64,000 bases of DNA, from contig JAWUZG010000013.1 in assembly GCA_036785705.1 (NCBI GenBank), forward strand, positions 19,563,001 to 19,627,000, written 5' to 3'. Positions 22,821 through 35,500 of this stretch are shown one piece after another. Below the pieces are notes generated by a model. The model saw only the letters and a list, made by a program, of their open reading frames with translations. It had not been told where the DNA came from and ran no database searches. The translations under genes were made by a program, and so were the position numbers. The DNA is from Acanthornis magna (taxonomy: Eukaryota; Chordata; Aves; Passeriformes; Acanthizidae). How positions within the stretch are numbered: the stretch's first letter is position 1; every line of letters starts with the position of its first letter.

Positions 22821-24594
22821 CCAGAGAAAGAAAAATCTGAATAAACAGCCTAAAAATCTAAAAGCTAAGGCTGACCTTTAATTCTCATGATTCAGAGTTC
22901 AAAGAGGGAGGAAATGAAGAAGTTTCAGTATAGAAATTATAGTAGAGCTATCTCTGACTAGATTGGTTTTCATAAAAAGAAAGGTCCTGACCTCCACCTC
23001 TGTAAATCTGATTTCTGCTGGTTGCCATGCTTACTCTGCAACATATGAATAATCATCCCACTTTTAAAACAAGTTTGTACATATTTCTTAGCTCTGAGCA
23101 GGCTTATGTGGTGGAAAAGACAGGAGAGTCCTTTAACAGTGTTGAAAAGCAGACACACAATTAGTAGTGCAAGCTGTTAATTGAAAAGGTGATCTTTTTA
23201 AGCAGGGGAGTCCTTTCTCGTTGCTGCTGGCTGTGGTTTGGGGCAGAAATCTGGTGGAAAGGTCCAGTGGCTGGGCTGGCCAGCAGCAGAGCTGCGCATT
23301 TATGGGCAGATTTAACCGTGGGATAAATAAATCAGATTGTGTCCTCAGAGCACCGCTGTAATGGGATGCTAATCCCGGGGAAAGCGCTGCTTTTCCTCCA
23401 CGTGCCTCTTACAGCATCGGCATCTCGGGGTTATTCCCACACAGAGGGCTTAGAAATGCAGATGTTTCTGCTTTGTGCTTCCTCTCTCCCAAACTCATAA
23501 AGCAGAGGAAGGAGCTCATTGCCCGCGAGGACCGAGGAGGTTTTGGGGAGCCCTTTTCCCATGACCTCCATCTCCAGGAGGTGCTTCCCAAAGCCTTCCT
23601 CAGGGGATGCTGCTGCGGGGTGCCAGCACGAAGCAATATCCTTGAATCAAACCCTAATTCCACCAGAAATGGATGTGGGCAGCGACGGGAAAAGACCAAA
23701 ACTTCCCCAAAACACCTCTGTCCCCCTTGTGCCGTGAGCTGCAAGAGCAGAGGGACCTGCCACGTTCCCCAAGGGAGCTGCGTCCAGGGAAAGCACAGGG
23801 ATGGCTGTGGAAGCAAATCCTGGGTGGGGACATGTAAATCCAGGCAGGAGCTGCCGTGCAGTGAGCCTGGAAAGCCACCAGGTGATGGATATGTTGTATT
23901 TAACAGCTTTAGGGCTCCCGGAGCTGAGCCACAGCTCAACCCGATCCCAGGAAATTTCCCATCTCCTCTGACCCAGGCTGGGCTTAGGATGTGCACCCAC
24001 AGCCCCCTGACACCCCCGGAGATTATTTCCCCTCCCAACTCCGAGCCTGGGAGTTGGCGCTGTGAGAAAATTGCCAGAAGGTTTGCTACTCTCAGTTGTC
24101 TGTTCTCCCATTAAAATACTGGTGTAATTCTCGCCGGAATTAATGGAATGTGTATGTTTTAAAGAAATGCATTATTACTCTCGTTTTGCCCCTGGTATCC
24201 TGGCAACAGGCACATTCAGATCACTAATTTCCTATCTTGTACATCCTTCAGCTCTGGGTAAAGGGTACATCAACCTTCAAATACTCTGAATGCCTTTTTT
24301 GCTGTTTTCCCAGCTTGGCTTGGGAATTATTCTTCTTGGCATGCACATCCCTGGTGTGCCTCTGGGAATTCATGCTCAGCCTTTAATTGAAGACAATGCC
24401 TTTGTCCCCGGAACAGGCAAAAATTAATACTGAAACTTGATTAGGTGAATGTGGCAGAATTTGGTTTCCCACAAATGCTCTGCTAGATTTTAATGATGGA
24501 AGTCGAGAGCCAGTCGCCTTTTGCCTGCTGCCATCCTTTCATCCCGAGCTGTGTGTCCTTCAGCACCCTAAAGATTTCCTTTTATTGGTGATCT
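22821..24594. other. Non-coding stretch with some CpG-containing blocks
   Basis: It contains no identifiable exon. The part from about 23180 to 23420 has a texture often seen in conserved enhancers: homeobox-type TTAATTGA and ATAAATAAATCA, plus GCTAATCCC, next to scattered CpGs. The GC-richer part at 23420-24110 carries overlapping open frames on both strands, none protein-like. Confidence 0.45.
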
Positions 24595-24897
24595 TTATGC
24601 CCTCCAAGTACTTGTTGAAGGGTATCATTCCCCTCTTAGTCATCATTTAGCCAAGTGATGCGTATTAAGTTCCTTTAATCTTCCCTCATAACTCAGTCTC
24701 TTCCGACCTTTAATCATTTTTATTACTCTTCTTATGAATTTCTTCCAATTTGTCTGCATCTCTCTGGCAATGAGGCACCCGGAATTTACTGCCTTGTTTT
24801 AGATGTGATCTCCCTGCAGCAACGCAGAAGATGTTACCTCCTGCTACTTTTATCCACCACTGATTTAACAATATGCTGGAGTTGTGAGGTAGCCGGG
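24595..24897 (-). mobile_element. Ancient L3/CR1-type LINE fragment, minus strand
   Basis: The order of degraded blocks matches the old amniote L3/CR1 3' region read in reverse: 'CTCCAAGTACTTGTTGAAGG', 'ATCATTCCCCTCTTAGTCAT', 'TTCCTTTAATCTTCCCTCAT', 'CCGACCTTTAATCATTTTTA', 'ACTCTTCTTATGAATTTCTT', 'CCAATTTGTCTGCATCTCT', then a worn 'GATGTGATCTCCCTGCAGC'. Divergence is far higher than in the CR1 copies elsewhere in the window, so the insertion is much older. I recalled the family from memory and did not align it. Confidence 0.75.
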
Positions 24898-26796
24898 AAT
24901 CAATTAAAATAGATTTTAAACGGTTCAGTGCTCGGGATTACCATAATTCTTTTGTGGCACTGCGCGCAACGAGAAGCCTTGGAGCCTGTGAAAACCTGCT
25001 GCTTCTGGAAGCTCGTGTTTGTGATTCCCGGGGCAGGCAAAGCTTTGAAACCTGCTCTGAGTGTCGGAAGGGGCGTGGAGGAGGAGTTATGAGTTAGAAG
25101 ACGAAGGGAGATGGGCTCAGATTGGCACCAGAACAGCCTGAGGTTCCACACTGCTCCTCCTGCAGCTCTCAGGGAGGTGACAGCACCCCAGGGCTTGTCA
25201 CAGCAGGGCCAAAACTGGCGGAGGCAGCAGCCAGGAGCTTGACATTAGGCTGCTTCGTGTTTAAATGGTTTGCTTTAATAAAAAATTGAAAAAATGTTTT
25301 AAAAGTCTTTAAAAATCTGTAATGCATCTTGAGCTTTGGTTAATGAAGAGCTTGAGCAGCAGACTGAATGATGAAAGCTGCTCTCAGACCTCTCAGATCT
25401 GCTGAAATGATCAGGTGGCTTCTCCATCCCCACCACGTGTGGTTTGACTCAAGGCACGCGCTGGAGCCAAAGGATCTCTGTCCTGTTCCTCTTTCCCATC
25501 GGAGCCACCCTGTGGCTTCACACTGCTCTGGTGGGTGAGGAGGGAAGCAGCTACTCCTGGGCGTCTTCAGTTCGTGTCACAGAACAATTTTCCCTTTTGT
25601 GTCACATACACAAACCGAGGCTCCCCAGATCGGTTCCGTGTTGTCACGTTTGGTCTCTGAGCCATTGGCAGGGAGCTGAAGGTCACTGGGCCTTTGCATG
25701 CGCACTCCAGTGCCCTGAGTTTCCACTTTCATGTCATTTATCACTCCTCCTCCCGCTCCTGAATTCAAAATGAAGCGTTTAAAATTTGATCAGGGATGTG
25801 CTCTAATGAGTGCTTGGATTGCATGTGTGCCTTGTTTCCTTAAGTGATTTTTACCGTTCTGTCTACCTCCAGAAAAAACAGATTAACTGCATTTTATAAT
25901 CTCTCTTCTCTGCATGCCCCAGTCTTTCCTCTTTCCTTCATTCATGAAGTCCCTTGCAAGCCCCAGCCTTCAACAGGGGCTCATGAATTTAAAAAAAACA
26001 GCTTGTGGCAAAAAGCACATTTACATACAAGTTGTGCATGTGCACATATGAATCTTGCCTTTAAAATTATTTACATTCTGGACAAACATCTCAGAATGCT
26101 AGGGGGAAAAAAAAAAAAAAAAAGAGAGGGAGAGAGTTTCTTTTAGCCATAATGGATAAATATTTCAAGCACCAAGGCTGATTTGTTCATGCTGAGTTTG
26201 TGGGGTCCACTTGTCTGGACAAGGCCTGTGCCATCCTGCTTTTTTCCTTCAGGAGCAAAGGATGAGCCCTAGCCCTGTGCATCTGCAAAGAGATGGATTT
26301 CCAAGCCTCCCTTTGCTGTATTAGCCTTCATTTTTCATACACAAATAAAGTAATTTAACTTGCTAGATCTACTATGAAAAATACCAAGATAGACCAACTG
26401 TCTTTACCTTCAAAGTTATGAAAACCATTATTAAAAAGATCAATCACAGACCTCCGTGCTGACATAATGATAAATGTTTCCTCCGAGTGTTATTCTATCT
26501 TCTAATTTCAGAAAAATTAATATACCTTTTTTCTGCTTTTTTCCCCCTCCTTTTTGCTAACTCAGGCCTTGTTACAAAGCCATTTTAATTTGCAATCATT
26601 CTTCCAGTGCACCTGCAGTGATAAAGCTGATAAACACTTTTCTCAGATGATAATTTTTAATGACTTTCCCAATTGCAACCGAATTTTGGCTTTGGGAAGA
26701 ATGCCAGAGATGGCAGAAAACTGAGAGACAAAACAAGCAGAAGAAATAGCATGTGAGGGATGCATTTCATACATATATTATGTTGAGCAATTTGGT
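24898..26796. other. Non-coding stretch, no gene seen
   Basis: Mostly unassigned. It includes AT-rich blocks with homeobox-like motifs near 25255-25340 and a poly-A/GA simple repeat (listed separately). No exon is evident. Confidence 0.5.
26107..26136. repeat. Poly-A followed by GA-rich simple repeat
   Basis: Seventeen As followed by GAGAGGGAGAGAG. No processed-gene sequence or polyadenylation signal is recognisable immediately before it, so it is treated as a simple repeat. Confidence 0.85.
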
Positions 26797-26878
26797 CCCG
26801 TGGAAGGTGTTGGGGTTTGGAATGAGATGAGCTTTAAGGTCCCATCCAACCCAAACCATTCTGGGGTTCTATAATTAC
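26797..26878 (+). mobile_element. CR1 LINE 3'-terminal fragment
   Basis: Only the last roughly 80 bases of a sense CR1 survive: 'CCCGTGGAAGGTGTTGGGGT', 'GAATGAGATGAGCTTTAAGG', 'TCCCATCCAACCCAAACCAT' and 'TCTGGGGTTCTATAATTACG'. It is a very short, 5'-truncated insertion. Confidence 0.85.
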
Positions 26879-27329
26879 GTAATTTTATTTTTCTGATTAG
26901 TCGCTACTCATGCAATTTTAACACTGCCATACTTGTATCCATCAAAAATCTCTCAGTTTCTCCTTTTTTTCCCAAAAGTCTAAAAGCTGAAACATAAGAG
27001 CAGGGCTTGTGCACACTGCTGCTATCTTGCTGAATCAGGCAGTTTGGGGCCAAGCCAATTCCTGTGACTCCTGTGGTCTCGCATGAGGAATTGCTTCTGT
27101 GGAAGAAGCGTTGACCATTTAATATACGGTGCTCATGACTCACCATATATTCCCAGAGCACTTGGAGATATTTCCATGCTGTCTCTGTATTTTCACAACC
27201 TAAACATATTCCCCTGGAGATTTATGCAGCTTTACATTCTTTTCTCTCATCCACATTTCCAGGAGTTTTATGGGGGAGCAGAGAGGGAGCCAAAGCAGCG
27301 CAGGCAGCTCGCTTAATTTAGCACAGTCC
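26879..27329. other. Non-coding spacer, no gene seen
   Basis: AT-rich sequence. No exon or repeat family is recognised. Confidence 0.5.
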
Positions 27330-27395
27330 TGTCCTTTCCAGTTCACCCACCTGCAAAATGGGAATAATAATAAGCACTTAAGGGAGAATATTCAC
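27330..27395 (+). mobile_element. MIR-like SINE fragment
   Basis: The text 'CAGTTCACCCACCTGCAAAA' followed by 'TGGGAATAATAATAAGCACT' closely follows the MIR core and 3' region (CTCAGTTTCCTCATCTGTAAAATGGG type). It is one short, old fragment. Confidence 0.6.
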
Positions 27396-27859
27396 ATGTC
27401 TAGCTTGAGACCTTTAATGTTCGTCTCTCCAGAGGCTCAGCAGAGAGAAACAGCTTCTAATTCAGATGCTTTGAATGGACTTCTAATGGAGCTTGCTCCT
27501 CTTGTGGCAGTCAGGGAGACCAAGATCTCAGCTCGAGCAGCCCTCCATCAGGCACTGAGCGACATGCCAAGAGCCAGGAGCTGTGAACATCCTCTACAAT
27601 GCCTCATCCTGCCCTCCTTTCCGTGCTCAGCTTCCCCTGTGGAGCAATATCTGAGTAACTCAGGGGTTCTCCACACCTGCAAAGTGGAGTGGGTGATGGG
27701 ATGGAGACCACGCAGAGATCACTGGGGGTGAACAAATGAGCCTTTCAACAGCACTTTGTGTGCGTTAAACTCAGTGAAAGCATTGTTAATTATCAATATG
27801 GCCAGTCATTATTATTCATTAAGGCTTAGAGCGAACTACTGAGACTCAAATCTTCCTTT
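27396..27859. other. Non-coding spacer between two MIR-like pieces
   Basis: No exon is recognised. The 153-residue open frame covering 27270-27731 overlaps the MIR-like piece and has no domain features. Confidence 0.5.
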
Positions 27860-27960
27860 TTCGGTCTCTGGGTTGCAACTGTGCGACATTGAGCAAGTCA
27901 CTTCTCTCGTCCTCATTTCTCCTGTCATTAGGACCTCTGCATCCTCCTTAAGTGTGATTT
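27860..27960 (+). mobile_element. MIR-like SINE fragment
   Basis: It contains 'ACTGTGCGACATTGAGCAAG' followed by 'TCACTTCTCTCGTCCTCATT' and 'TCTCCTGTCATTAGGACC', which follow the MIR core (GTGACCTTGGGCAAGTCACTT...CTCAGTTTCCTCATCTG type). MIR elements predate the amniote radiation, so this is an old fossil. Confidence 0.65.
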
Positions 27961-29270
27961 GAACCTTAATAAGGCTTGAAAAGGGCTTTCAGAACTCGTG
28001 GTGAAGAGGGAAATATTAATGTCAAGCGTTGCTCTAAGAGCAGATGAGACGGAGCGAGAGCCTCATCCCGATCCAAAGGGCTCGGAGCGGTGCCACGGAG
28101 CCCTTCAATGGCTCGTGGATCCTGCCCAGGAACACTGAGGGCAGAGAAGCACACCGAGCCAGTTCTGCTCACAGTCAGAGCCAAGAAGCACCACCAGGGA
28201 GTTGGGATTTGGAAAACCCATCCCTCTCTTGCTTTTCTTCTGGCTGCGCAGGCAAGCTGCCCGTTGGTATGCACAAATGGATATTTAGGCTTCTAAACAC
28301 CCGCTCCTGGACACAGAAATGCAATTTGGGAGTGTGTTTAGCATGGGAAGACTGGCACAGAAATCAATCTTTATTTCAGAAAATCTTCTCTTCAGTGTTT
28401 AGCCTTGGTGTTGATTACATGAATTAGATCCCTATTACAAATGAGCCTCATGTCCCAGAAACTAATGTGCTTTGCTCAAGAACCAAGACTTTCTGCATTT
28501 CATCATCATTCTGTTCCTTAATGATTCGGCTTTCCTGGCAATGATGAGAAATGTTTATTTCCCTGGAGTATTTCTGGATGGTGAAATTATGGTGTTATTT
28601 GTGGGCAGTGGATGCTGCATTAACTCGCCAAGGCTGCACTGCCATATTTAATCACTCTTTTTGGAAACCTGGCCACTTTCCTTCACACCTCTGGTTTCCA
28701 CAACACCCTTTGGCCATTTTTAATCTATTCCATGCACTTTTATGCTGAAGACAGTGGCTGCCAGCTTCTGCCTGCCTGGAGGCATAAGAGCAAGACAAAA
28801 TGACAAAGTGACAGTGAGATAAACACCACTGAGAGGCCTTAGTCTGCATTTTGAGGACTGCTGTAAATCAGAGTGATGGAGAGAGACAGATTAGTGATGC
28901 CAGAGTAGAGAGGTGAATGTGCATGCTGGGATCTACATATTCCTGTAAAATGCAGCTACATTTCATTTATGCCCAGTGATAGGAGCACTGTCGTAATGTT
29001 GTGGAAAAGAAGGATGTGTTGACAGCGAGGTCAGGCTCTTGCACAGCTCCTCAAGCTCTGCAGGAGTCATTGATGGAGTTGGTGCAAGCTCCTGCAGTGC
29101 TGCAGCCACATTTCCTTATTTACACCTCCAGTTAGAAGCAATGTGTTATTCTAGGTGATCATATACCATAAATTCTTCATTTCGTGTTTCTTGTAACTTC
29201 TGTCACCAGGTGTTGGCTGACACTCTCCAAACTGTTGCAAAACCCAGCTGCCCTCCCACACCGAAAACCC
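27961..29270. other. Non-coding stretch, no gene seen
   Basis: No recognisable exon, RNA gene or repeat. It holds a modest CpG-containing patch near 28045-28110. Confidence 0.5.
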
Positions 29271-29474
29271 AAACCCAAATATCTGAGATGAGTTCCATCC
29301 CCAGACATCTATATGATGTTTGAGGCAATGGTCCCATCAGTTAAAGCCAAATCTTGGTGAATTTGACCCACCCCAAACCCAAATATCTGAGATGAGTTCC
29401 ATCCCCAGACATCCATGTGATGTTTGAGGCAATGGTCCCATCAGTTAAAGCCAAATCTTGGTGAATTTGACCCC
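29271..29474. repeat. 104-bp tandem duplication, two copies
   Basis: The block beginning AAATATCTGAGATGAGTTCC at 29277 is repeated at 29381. The two copies share about 92 aligned bases with only two differences (CTATATGATG versus CCATGTGATG), then diverge at the ends. The near identity points to a recent local duplication of otherwise unique sequence. Confidence 0.96.
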
Positions 29475-32339
29475 CCACCAAAAGACTGCACTTCAGAAAG
29501 TTACATCAGTGCAAAGTCAGGCCTGAAATCTGCCATCTGCTAAGCCAGGGACCCCTAAAGTCAAATTCACCATTGGAGCCAATGCTTGGCTGCTCTGCAG
29601 TTACCATCTGTAGTTCTTTAGATTGCTGTTTATTCTGTTAAATTTATGCCTCAGTGTGTAAAAATGTCCCCAAACTATGAAAGCAAATGAGCAATGTGAC
29701 AGGGCTCAGCCCAGCAAGGACAATAACTTCGACATTATCAGATTTTTCAGACTTGAAAATCTCAAGGCTTAACCTCACGTAAACCCTTGGTTTTACGGTT
29801 TGAAATCTCTGCTTAGTACTGGAAATCTTGCAATACTTATTCCCTCTGACTGCAGCCCCAGCACACTGGAATTTCCTCTCATGTTGTACTAACACAGAGC
29901 TCTTTGCTCAGAATTGATTATTCTCTTTCTTGCAGAACATACAACCACAGCTACCAGTGGCTCCTGTTGGAGCTTTTAGGTCATCACAGGTGAAAAAAAA
30001 TCCTACAAAAAGTTTTGGTGCTCAGCGCCACGTGCTCCCAATCTCAAATTCAGCCTACACACGAACAAAGAAAACTGTTTGGGAAATGTACAGGCATGCA
30101 GAAATTACTTTATTTGATGATTTACTCACAGGTGACTTTTTCTTTCACGCAAAGAGATGCAATGCAAAACGGAGCAAACTTCCCTGTGGTTGATTCATTC
30201 AGCTTTCTGGATGAGAAGATGCAGAACTGCCTAGAAAGGCAATGTAGCCCCATTGCTTTTTTTTCTCTCTTCTGGTTCAAAAAAGAAATGTCAGTCTGAC
30301 CCATCTGCTGGAATCCGAGCAGAGCCCCAAAAGACCCACACACAGGCTGGAAGACAAGTGCCCATATGGTGTCTGCATCCATTCATTGCAGAGCTGGTAG
30401 GCAGCAGAAATACCTCAGGGAAGAATTGGGGATGAGAAGATATTTTTAATAAACCAGACTGCAGTGATCTATAATGGGAAATAATCACCGAGCCTTTTCC
30501 GCAAATATCTACATTTCTGTCTCTCCTATTTTCCCTTCCAGTGCTGGCGGAGAAAAAAACAGAAAAGAAAGGGTTTTTGTGCTGTAAAACACTTCAAAAA
30601 TTTCCCAGTTACCGGTGTTCTACTGTATCAAGCTTACTGTTAACGTTATTAATATTCATTTTCATTTACACCACTGCAAAGTTATTAATGTGATAAGAGT
30701 GTTATTATCTTTATAGCAATAAGTATTTATTAAAAGCATGTACAGTGAAAATTGGTAATAAGATGAAGCGATGCAAAGTAGAATGCAATGAATCCCTTAG
30801 GAAGAATAATAAAGATTTCTGGCTCTTTTTATTCCTCCCAACAAGTTCACAGCATTTAAAAAAAAAAAAAAAGCAAGATAACAACACAGGCTTGAAGTCA
30901 CTTATCAGAATTTGCAAGGGCTCTGAGTGTTTATCCTCAGTGAGAGCTGGAGGGATCCATTTCTGGAAAATTATTGTTGTCTGCCCTTTTAGCAAGAAAC
31001 TGTCTTGCTGTTTTTGTTTAATTAAATTGCGGCTGTCAATTGCTGCCTGCAAATAACACCAAGTGCTGCCCAGTCAGCTTGGGAGGGCACTCAGCAGCCC
31101 CTGGGGTGCTGTGAGCTCCCTCTGCACTCCCTGCACATCTCTTGAAGGTGGGGGTGATAAAATTCTGCATTTCTGTCCGTTTCCCGCTTTCTTCAAGGAA
31201 ATAAAAATAACCCATTATTGTTGTGGCCCCATTGATTGAAAGACCAGTGCTTCCATCCCAAGTTGAAATATTTTCTTTAGTCCCAAAGGCTTTGTGTTTG
31301 CTGAGCCTTTCCTGCATCCTCCTGGGGGTGCAGGAGATGCTCCACTCTGACTTCCACCCCCTGCCCCTCTGCCCTGGCCAGATCGGGCTCTCCCCCGGCA
31401 CATCCCTCTATTTCCAGTTTCACAACCAAGCATTATTCTTTTCTCTTTTTTTCCAGGAGAAATCAGGGTTGGCTTCCCACTCTGCTGCTGACCCCGGCTG
31501 CCGGGCGGGCAGCTCCGTGAAGGTAGAGCATTCCCAAACCACAGGAATAGAGAGCCAGCCCTTCCTCCGTACTCTGTGTTCCCTGCAGCCCTGCTGGACA
31601 CTTCCTCAGGCCACAAGGAATCTCACCACTGGCTGCAGCTGAGGCTGCCAAGGGCTGCTGCCTGAAAAAAATGACAATCTGTTTTTTCCTTTTCAACTGA
31701 GCAGCGGCTCCTGGTGCTTTCTGCTTTGGGGAGCTCAAAAGGTGACCTCTGATCAACTTTCTGGGCCAACAGCCTCTTACATTCACTGTGCTGCAGCCAA
31801 GGACCACAGCTCGGTTATTAACTGCTCCAAAAGTCCTCTCCCTTACCGAAGTCTCCCTCTTTACATCCCAATGTTGGGCCAAAAAATGACAGGACGAGTG
31901 TTGCTGTCATATATGATCTTAATTGAACCAAACCCTTAATTGAATTCTGACCAAAGTATCCGAATTCCAGGGAGATACAACCGGAAAATTCCACCACCAA
32001 GTTTGGGGGTTTTTTGGGAGCGCAACTTCTCCATAGGGAACTCTTTTCAGAGGAGTTGAAAGCATTGTGCTCTTTCCAGTGGCCATCCACAAAAGAAGAT
32101 TGTTCCCCATCAGCTTTGAATGCTGAGGATAATTGACTGCGGGGAGGATTTTCCACGCTGTACATTCAATATAATCTGTACCTGGACTCCGAACTTTATT
32201 TTCAAGGTATAGAGAGATAAGAAACACCACAGCAGTAGAGTGGAATGTTAATTAGGTTCAGTTTTCCTCCTCTCTGGTTGGCCCAGCACAGTTCACTGAT
32301 TTTATTTGTGGATACATTGCACCAATGTTCAGGTATTTA
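29475..32339. other. Non-coding stretch, no gene seen
   Basis: About 2.9 kb of unassigned sequence. Open frames near 31215-31880 on both strands overlap each other and show no domain features. An A-run at 30859 is the only notable simple sequence. Confidence 0.5.
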
Positions 32340-32503
32340 CAACCCCCCTGCCATGGGCAGGGACACCTTCCACTGTCCCAGATTGTTCCAAGCCCTGTCC
32401 AGCCTGGCCTTGGACACTGCCAGGGATCCAGGGGCAGCCACAGCTTCTCTGGGTACCTTTGCCAGGGCCTGCCCACCCTCACAGCCAAGAATTTCTTCCT
32501 ATG
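32340..32503 (-). mobile_element. CR1 LINE fragment, minus strand
   Basis: The inverted CR1 3' region lacks its terminal tail. It shows 'CCTGCCATGGGCAGGGACAC', 'CTTCCACTGTCCCAGATTGT', 'CCAGCCTGGCCTTGGACACT', 'CAGCCACAGCTTCTCTGGGT', 'CAGGGCCTGCCCACCCTCAC' and 'AAGAATTTCTTCCTATGAA'. Confidence 0.93.
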
Positions 32504-35500
32504 AATGGGGCAAAACATTGAAAAATCACAGCTGAAGTGACGCATTTATTGTATGTCCCAAATGCCTTCACTTTTTCCTTTCTATTTGAATTCTCTCTTC
32601 CCTCAGTGTTACAGCTTTAGCTTTGATCCATCCCAGCAGAATCAACAATCTTTTGTAAAATGTTCTTTTCAGCCCAAGTCCTTTCTGTGATAACAACAAA
32701 AACAGTACAAAAAGAAGATTTGGATTATATTTATGTGTGACTAGACTATTGATCTCGCAGCCTGGGAAATGAAAAATGAGATGAAATGTGATTTTTAAAT
32801 CTGACCGGGAGGAGGGGATCAGGATGAAGCCAAGCAGAAGTCAGTGGGGAGTGTGATTCTGCAGGGACTCCACCTCAGAAAATCAACTTGCAGTGTTTGT
32901 ATGACATGAATTCAGCTTCTTGTGCTCACTGGGGACCTGGTTTTCTCCAGGGAATATTTTCAGCCTTTTTAATTTCTCTTACTCCCATTTCCTACACATT
33001 ATGGAGAGACAATGAGTGCACTCTGGCTTGCAAGTGAAGATTCCCGTCTTGAACACCTCCACTCCTGCCTTTCCTTCTCCAAAAGCCATCTCTGATCCCA
33101 CTCGCTTGACCAAGGACTTTCCTCCGGGGATGGTGGAGGACTCTCAGCAGGTTCTTCTCTGAGCTTCAGTTTTTCTGTGATGGAGGAAACTTATTTACTC
33201 CTGGCAGGAGACCCTTGTATCCCACCCCCAGCTGCTCCTCATTCCCACCAGGACTTGGCTCTGCTCAGCAATCATGAGGCAGATCAGTCTGACAGGACCT
33301 GTCTGACAGTGGGCTGGGAATTGTTCCCTTCCTTTTTCTACTGTAAAGCATTCTTCCTTCCCCAGCCTGCCCTAGAGAATCTAATTAGTGGCCTAATTAC
33401 CACCCCCATACTCTGCCCTGGTTGACCTTTGCTGGCTCGTGTTCCCAGCCTGCCTTCCCTTGTCAATATAATTTTGGGTCTATGGGGTCTGCGCCGCTTC
33501 CTCTGAGCACCGCGACGTCACCGCGCTCCACTCAATGCTGATTTTTATTCCCCACTCCAACAAAATTGAACTGTGAAAGCACTGTAAATTCTCAGCCTCG
33601 AGAGGCTCTTCATTAAGCAACAAATAACTCCGTGCACCTCCTTGATATTACCCTCCCGCTGGCTGTTTGTCACACGGCGCTTCCCCCCTGCTCAGCCGCC
33701 TGTGGCCGTTCCACCCGGCTGACAGAGCTGCTGCCGGCCAAAAAAATGCACTTTACAGTCTGACTGCTGAGCCTCCGACTTCGGTATAACAGCCACAGCA
33801 TCGTTTTTGTTCTTATTTGGGTCAGAGGCTTGTGATATCTCGCTGTTCTTATCAGACACCAACGGGCAGAGTTCCGCAGGACTGGATCTTGGCGCTGTCC
33901 TAATGGTGCTCCCGCACAATGAGGTGCTGTCCAAAATAATGAGCTGCGTTTAATGCCTCGATGCTCTGTCCCTGACACTGTCCCTGGACAAGCCTTGGGA
34001 GCAGTGTGGGTTCCCACCCCTCTGCCAGCCCTGGGGTTAAGTGCTGCCACAGCTCCCCAGAGGTGCGTTGGGAATTTTCAAGCCACAGTGCATCTAAAAG
34101 CCAACCACCACCCTGGGAAGGATGTCATAAAACAAATATTCCTTTCCTGCTGAAATGCATTATTAAAGCCTCCACCCCATAAATCCCAAGTAGATAACGC
34201 TCTCCGTGGCACCTTGTAAAATAAGCAATTTTCTGCTGCCGAGGAAACAAATTCTTTTTCTCATTCCTATCTAAACTCCACCAACACAGTGACAGACACA
34301 ACGCTGCGTCTGAGTTGGGTTTTGACAGCCTCATACATTTCTAACTCTGTCAGCAAGAATAAATGCTCGAGGCTTTTCACCTTAAACAGCTCTGGAGCAA
34401 AATGGACTTTCTGGGACCAGCTTCACCTTTTGTGTCTGACAGCCATAAAGTTCCCCACCATTTCCAGCACTGCTGAGGTAGAATTGAAGTGCTGAGATCA
34501 AATCTGCACTTCGGAGAGGAAGTGAGGCTGGGAGTAGAAAGAGAGACGTTATAGATTCCCCAAAAATTGTTTTTTCGCCCCAGAACATATCAGGATGAAG
34601 CTCACGGTGTGTCACACCCTCTGGGTGCTGCTGGGGCAGGAACAGGGAACATCTGGGGCTGTATCCAACAGCCCTTGCTGAGACAGACATGGAGCGGGCC
34701 TTGGACCAGGCTGGTTTTGCAGCAGCGCTGTTGGAGGTGACATATCAATTTTGACTCCATTTTCTGGTTTCTCAATGAGTCTGTCAATGTATCATTTCAA
34801 TAAGATGTTATCTTCATGTTTTATTTGTGTTTCTTTGCTTTTTAAGCTATAACACTGCAATAGTGTTACTCAAAGATTGCTGCATCAGCAAATGTTAACA
34901 TTTTATTCCAGCCTAGAACAAGGAGAAATTAAGAAATTCCAACATTCACCTACAAAAGGAGTCTGCTGTTTTCTAAGTAGCTCTAATCAGCTACTGAGGA
35001 CACTGTCTCATTTTCATCCATTATGAACCATGCAGGTGCACAAGTTTATTTCTCAGAGTGAGAGGTCTGTGGGACCACTCATTTCAGAAACTTATGTAAT
35101 GTCTTATGTTCATTTCTAGAGCAATCAGGGGAGTTAGCTTAGTAGTTCATTGTTATTTTTCTGTTCTTCGGTGCACAGAGTGTATCTCCTGTGTATTGAG
35201 CAGCTGCCAGCAGACTGTTCAATATCAACAGACCTTACCAAGGTCCATATGTGGCCACAGAATTTAAATACAGACTTTTCCTTTTTCTTTCACTCTTTTA
35301 AAGTTGAAGCTGAATTCAAGAAATTTTTATCTACATGATCATATATTCAGGGATCAGCCTGAAGCCAAACTGAATTTTTCATATTATGAGTGAAAAAAAG
35401 GCTTGTTTTCCAGCTCAGCAAAGACAGATCACTCAGCTTAAATCCCTCGTGTTAAAGTCCCTGCTCCTCATTATCAATGCAGAATTCCCAAAATAAAACT

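Noticed and set aside
22315..22881. 188-codon open frame
   Set aside because: Its central third is an inverted CR1 LINE end. The rest has no protein features.
33145..33185. Possible third MIR-like fragment
   Set aside because: Only a short CTGAGCTTCAGTTTTTCTG resemblance is present, not enough to separate from chance.
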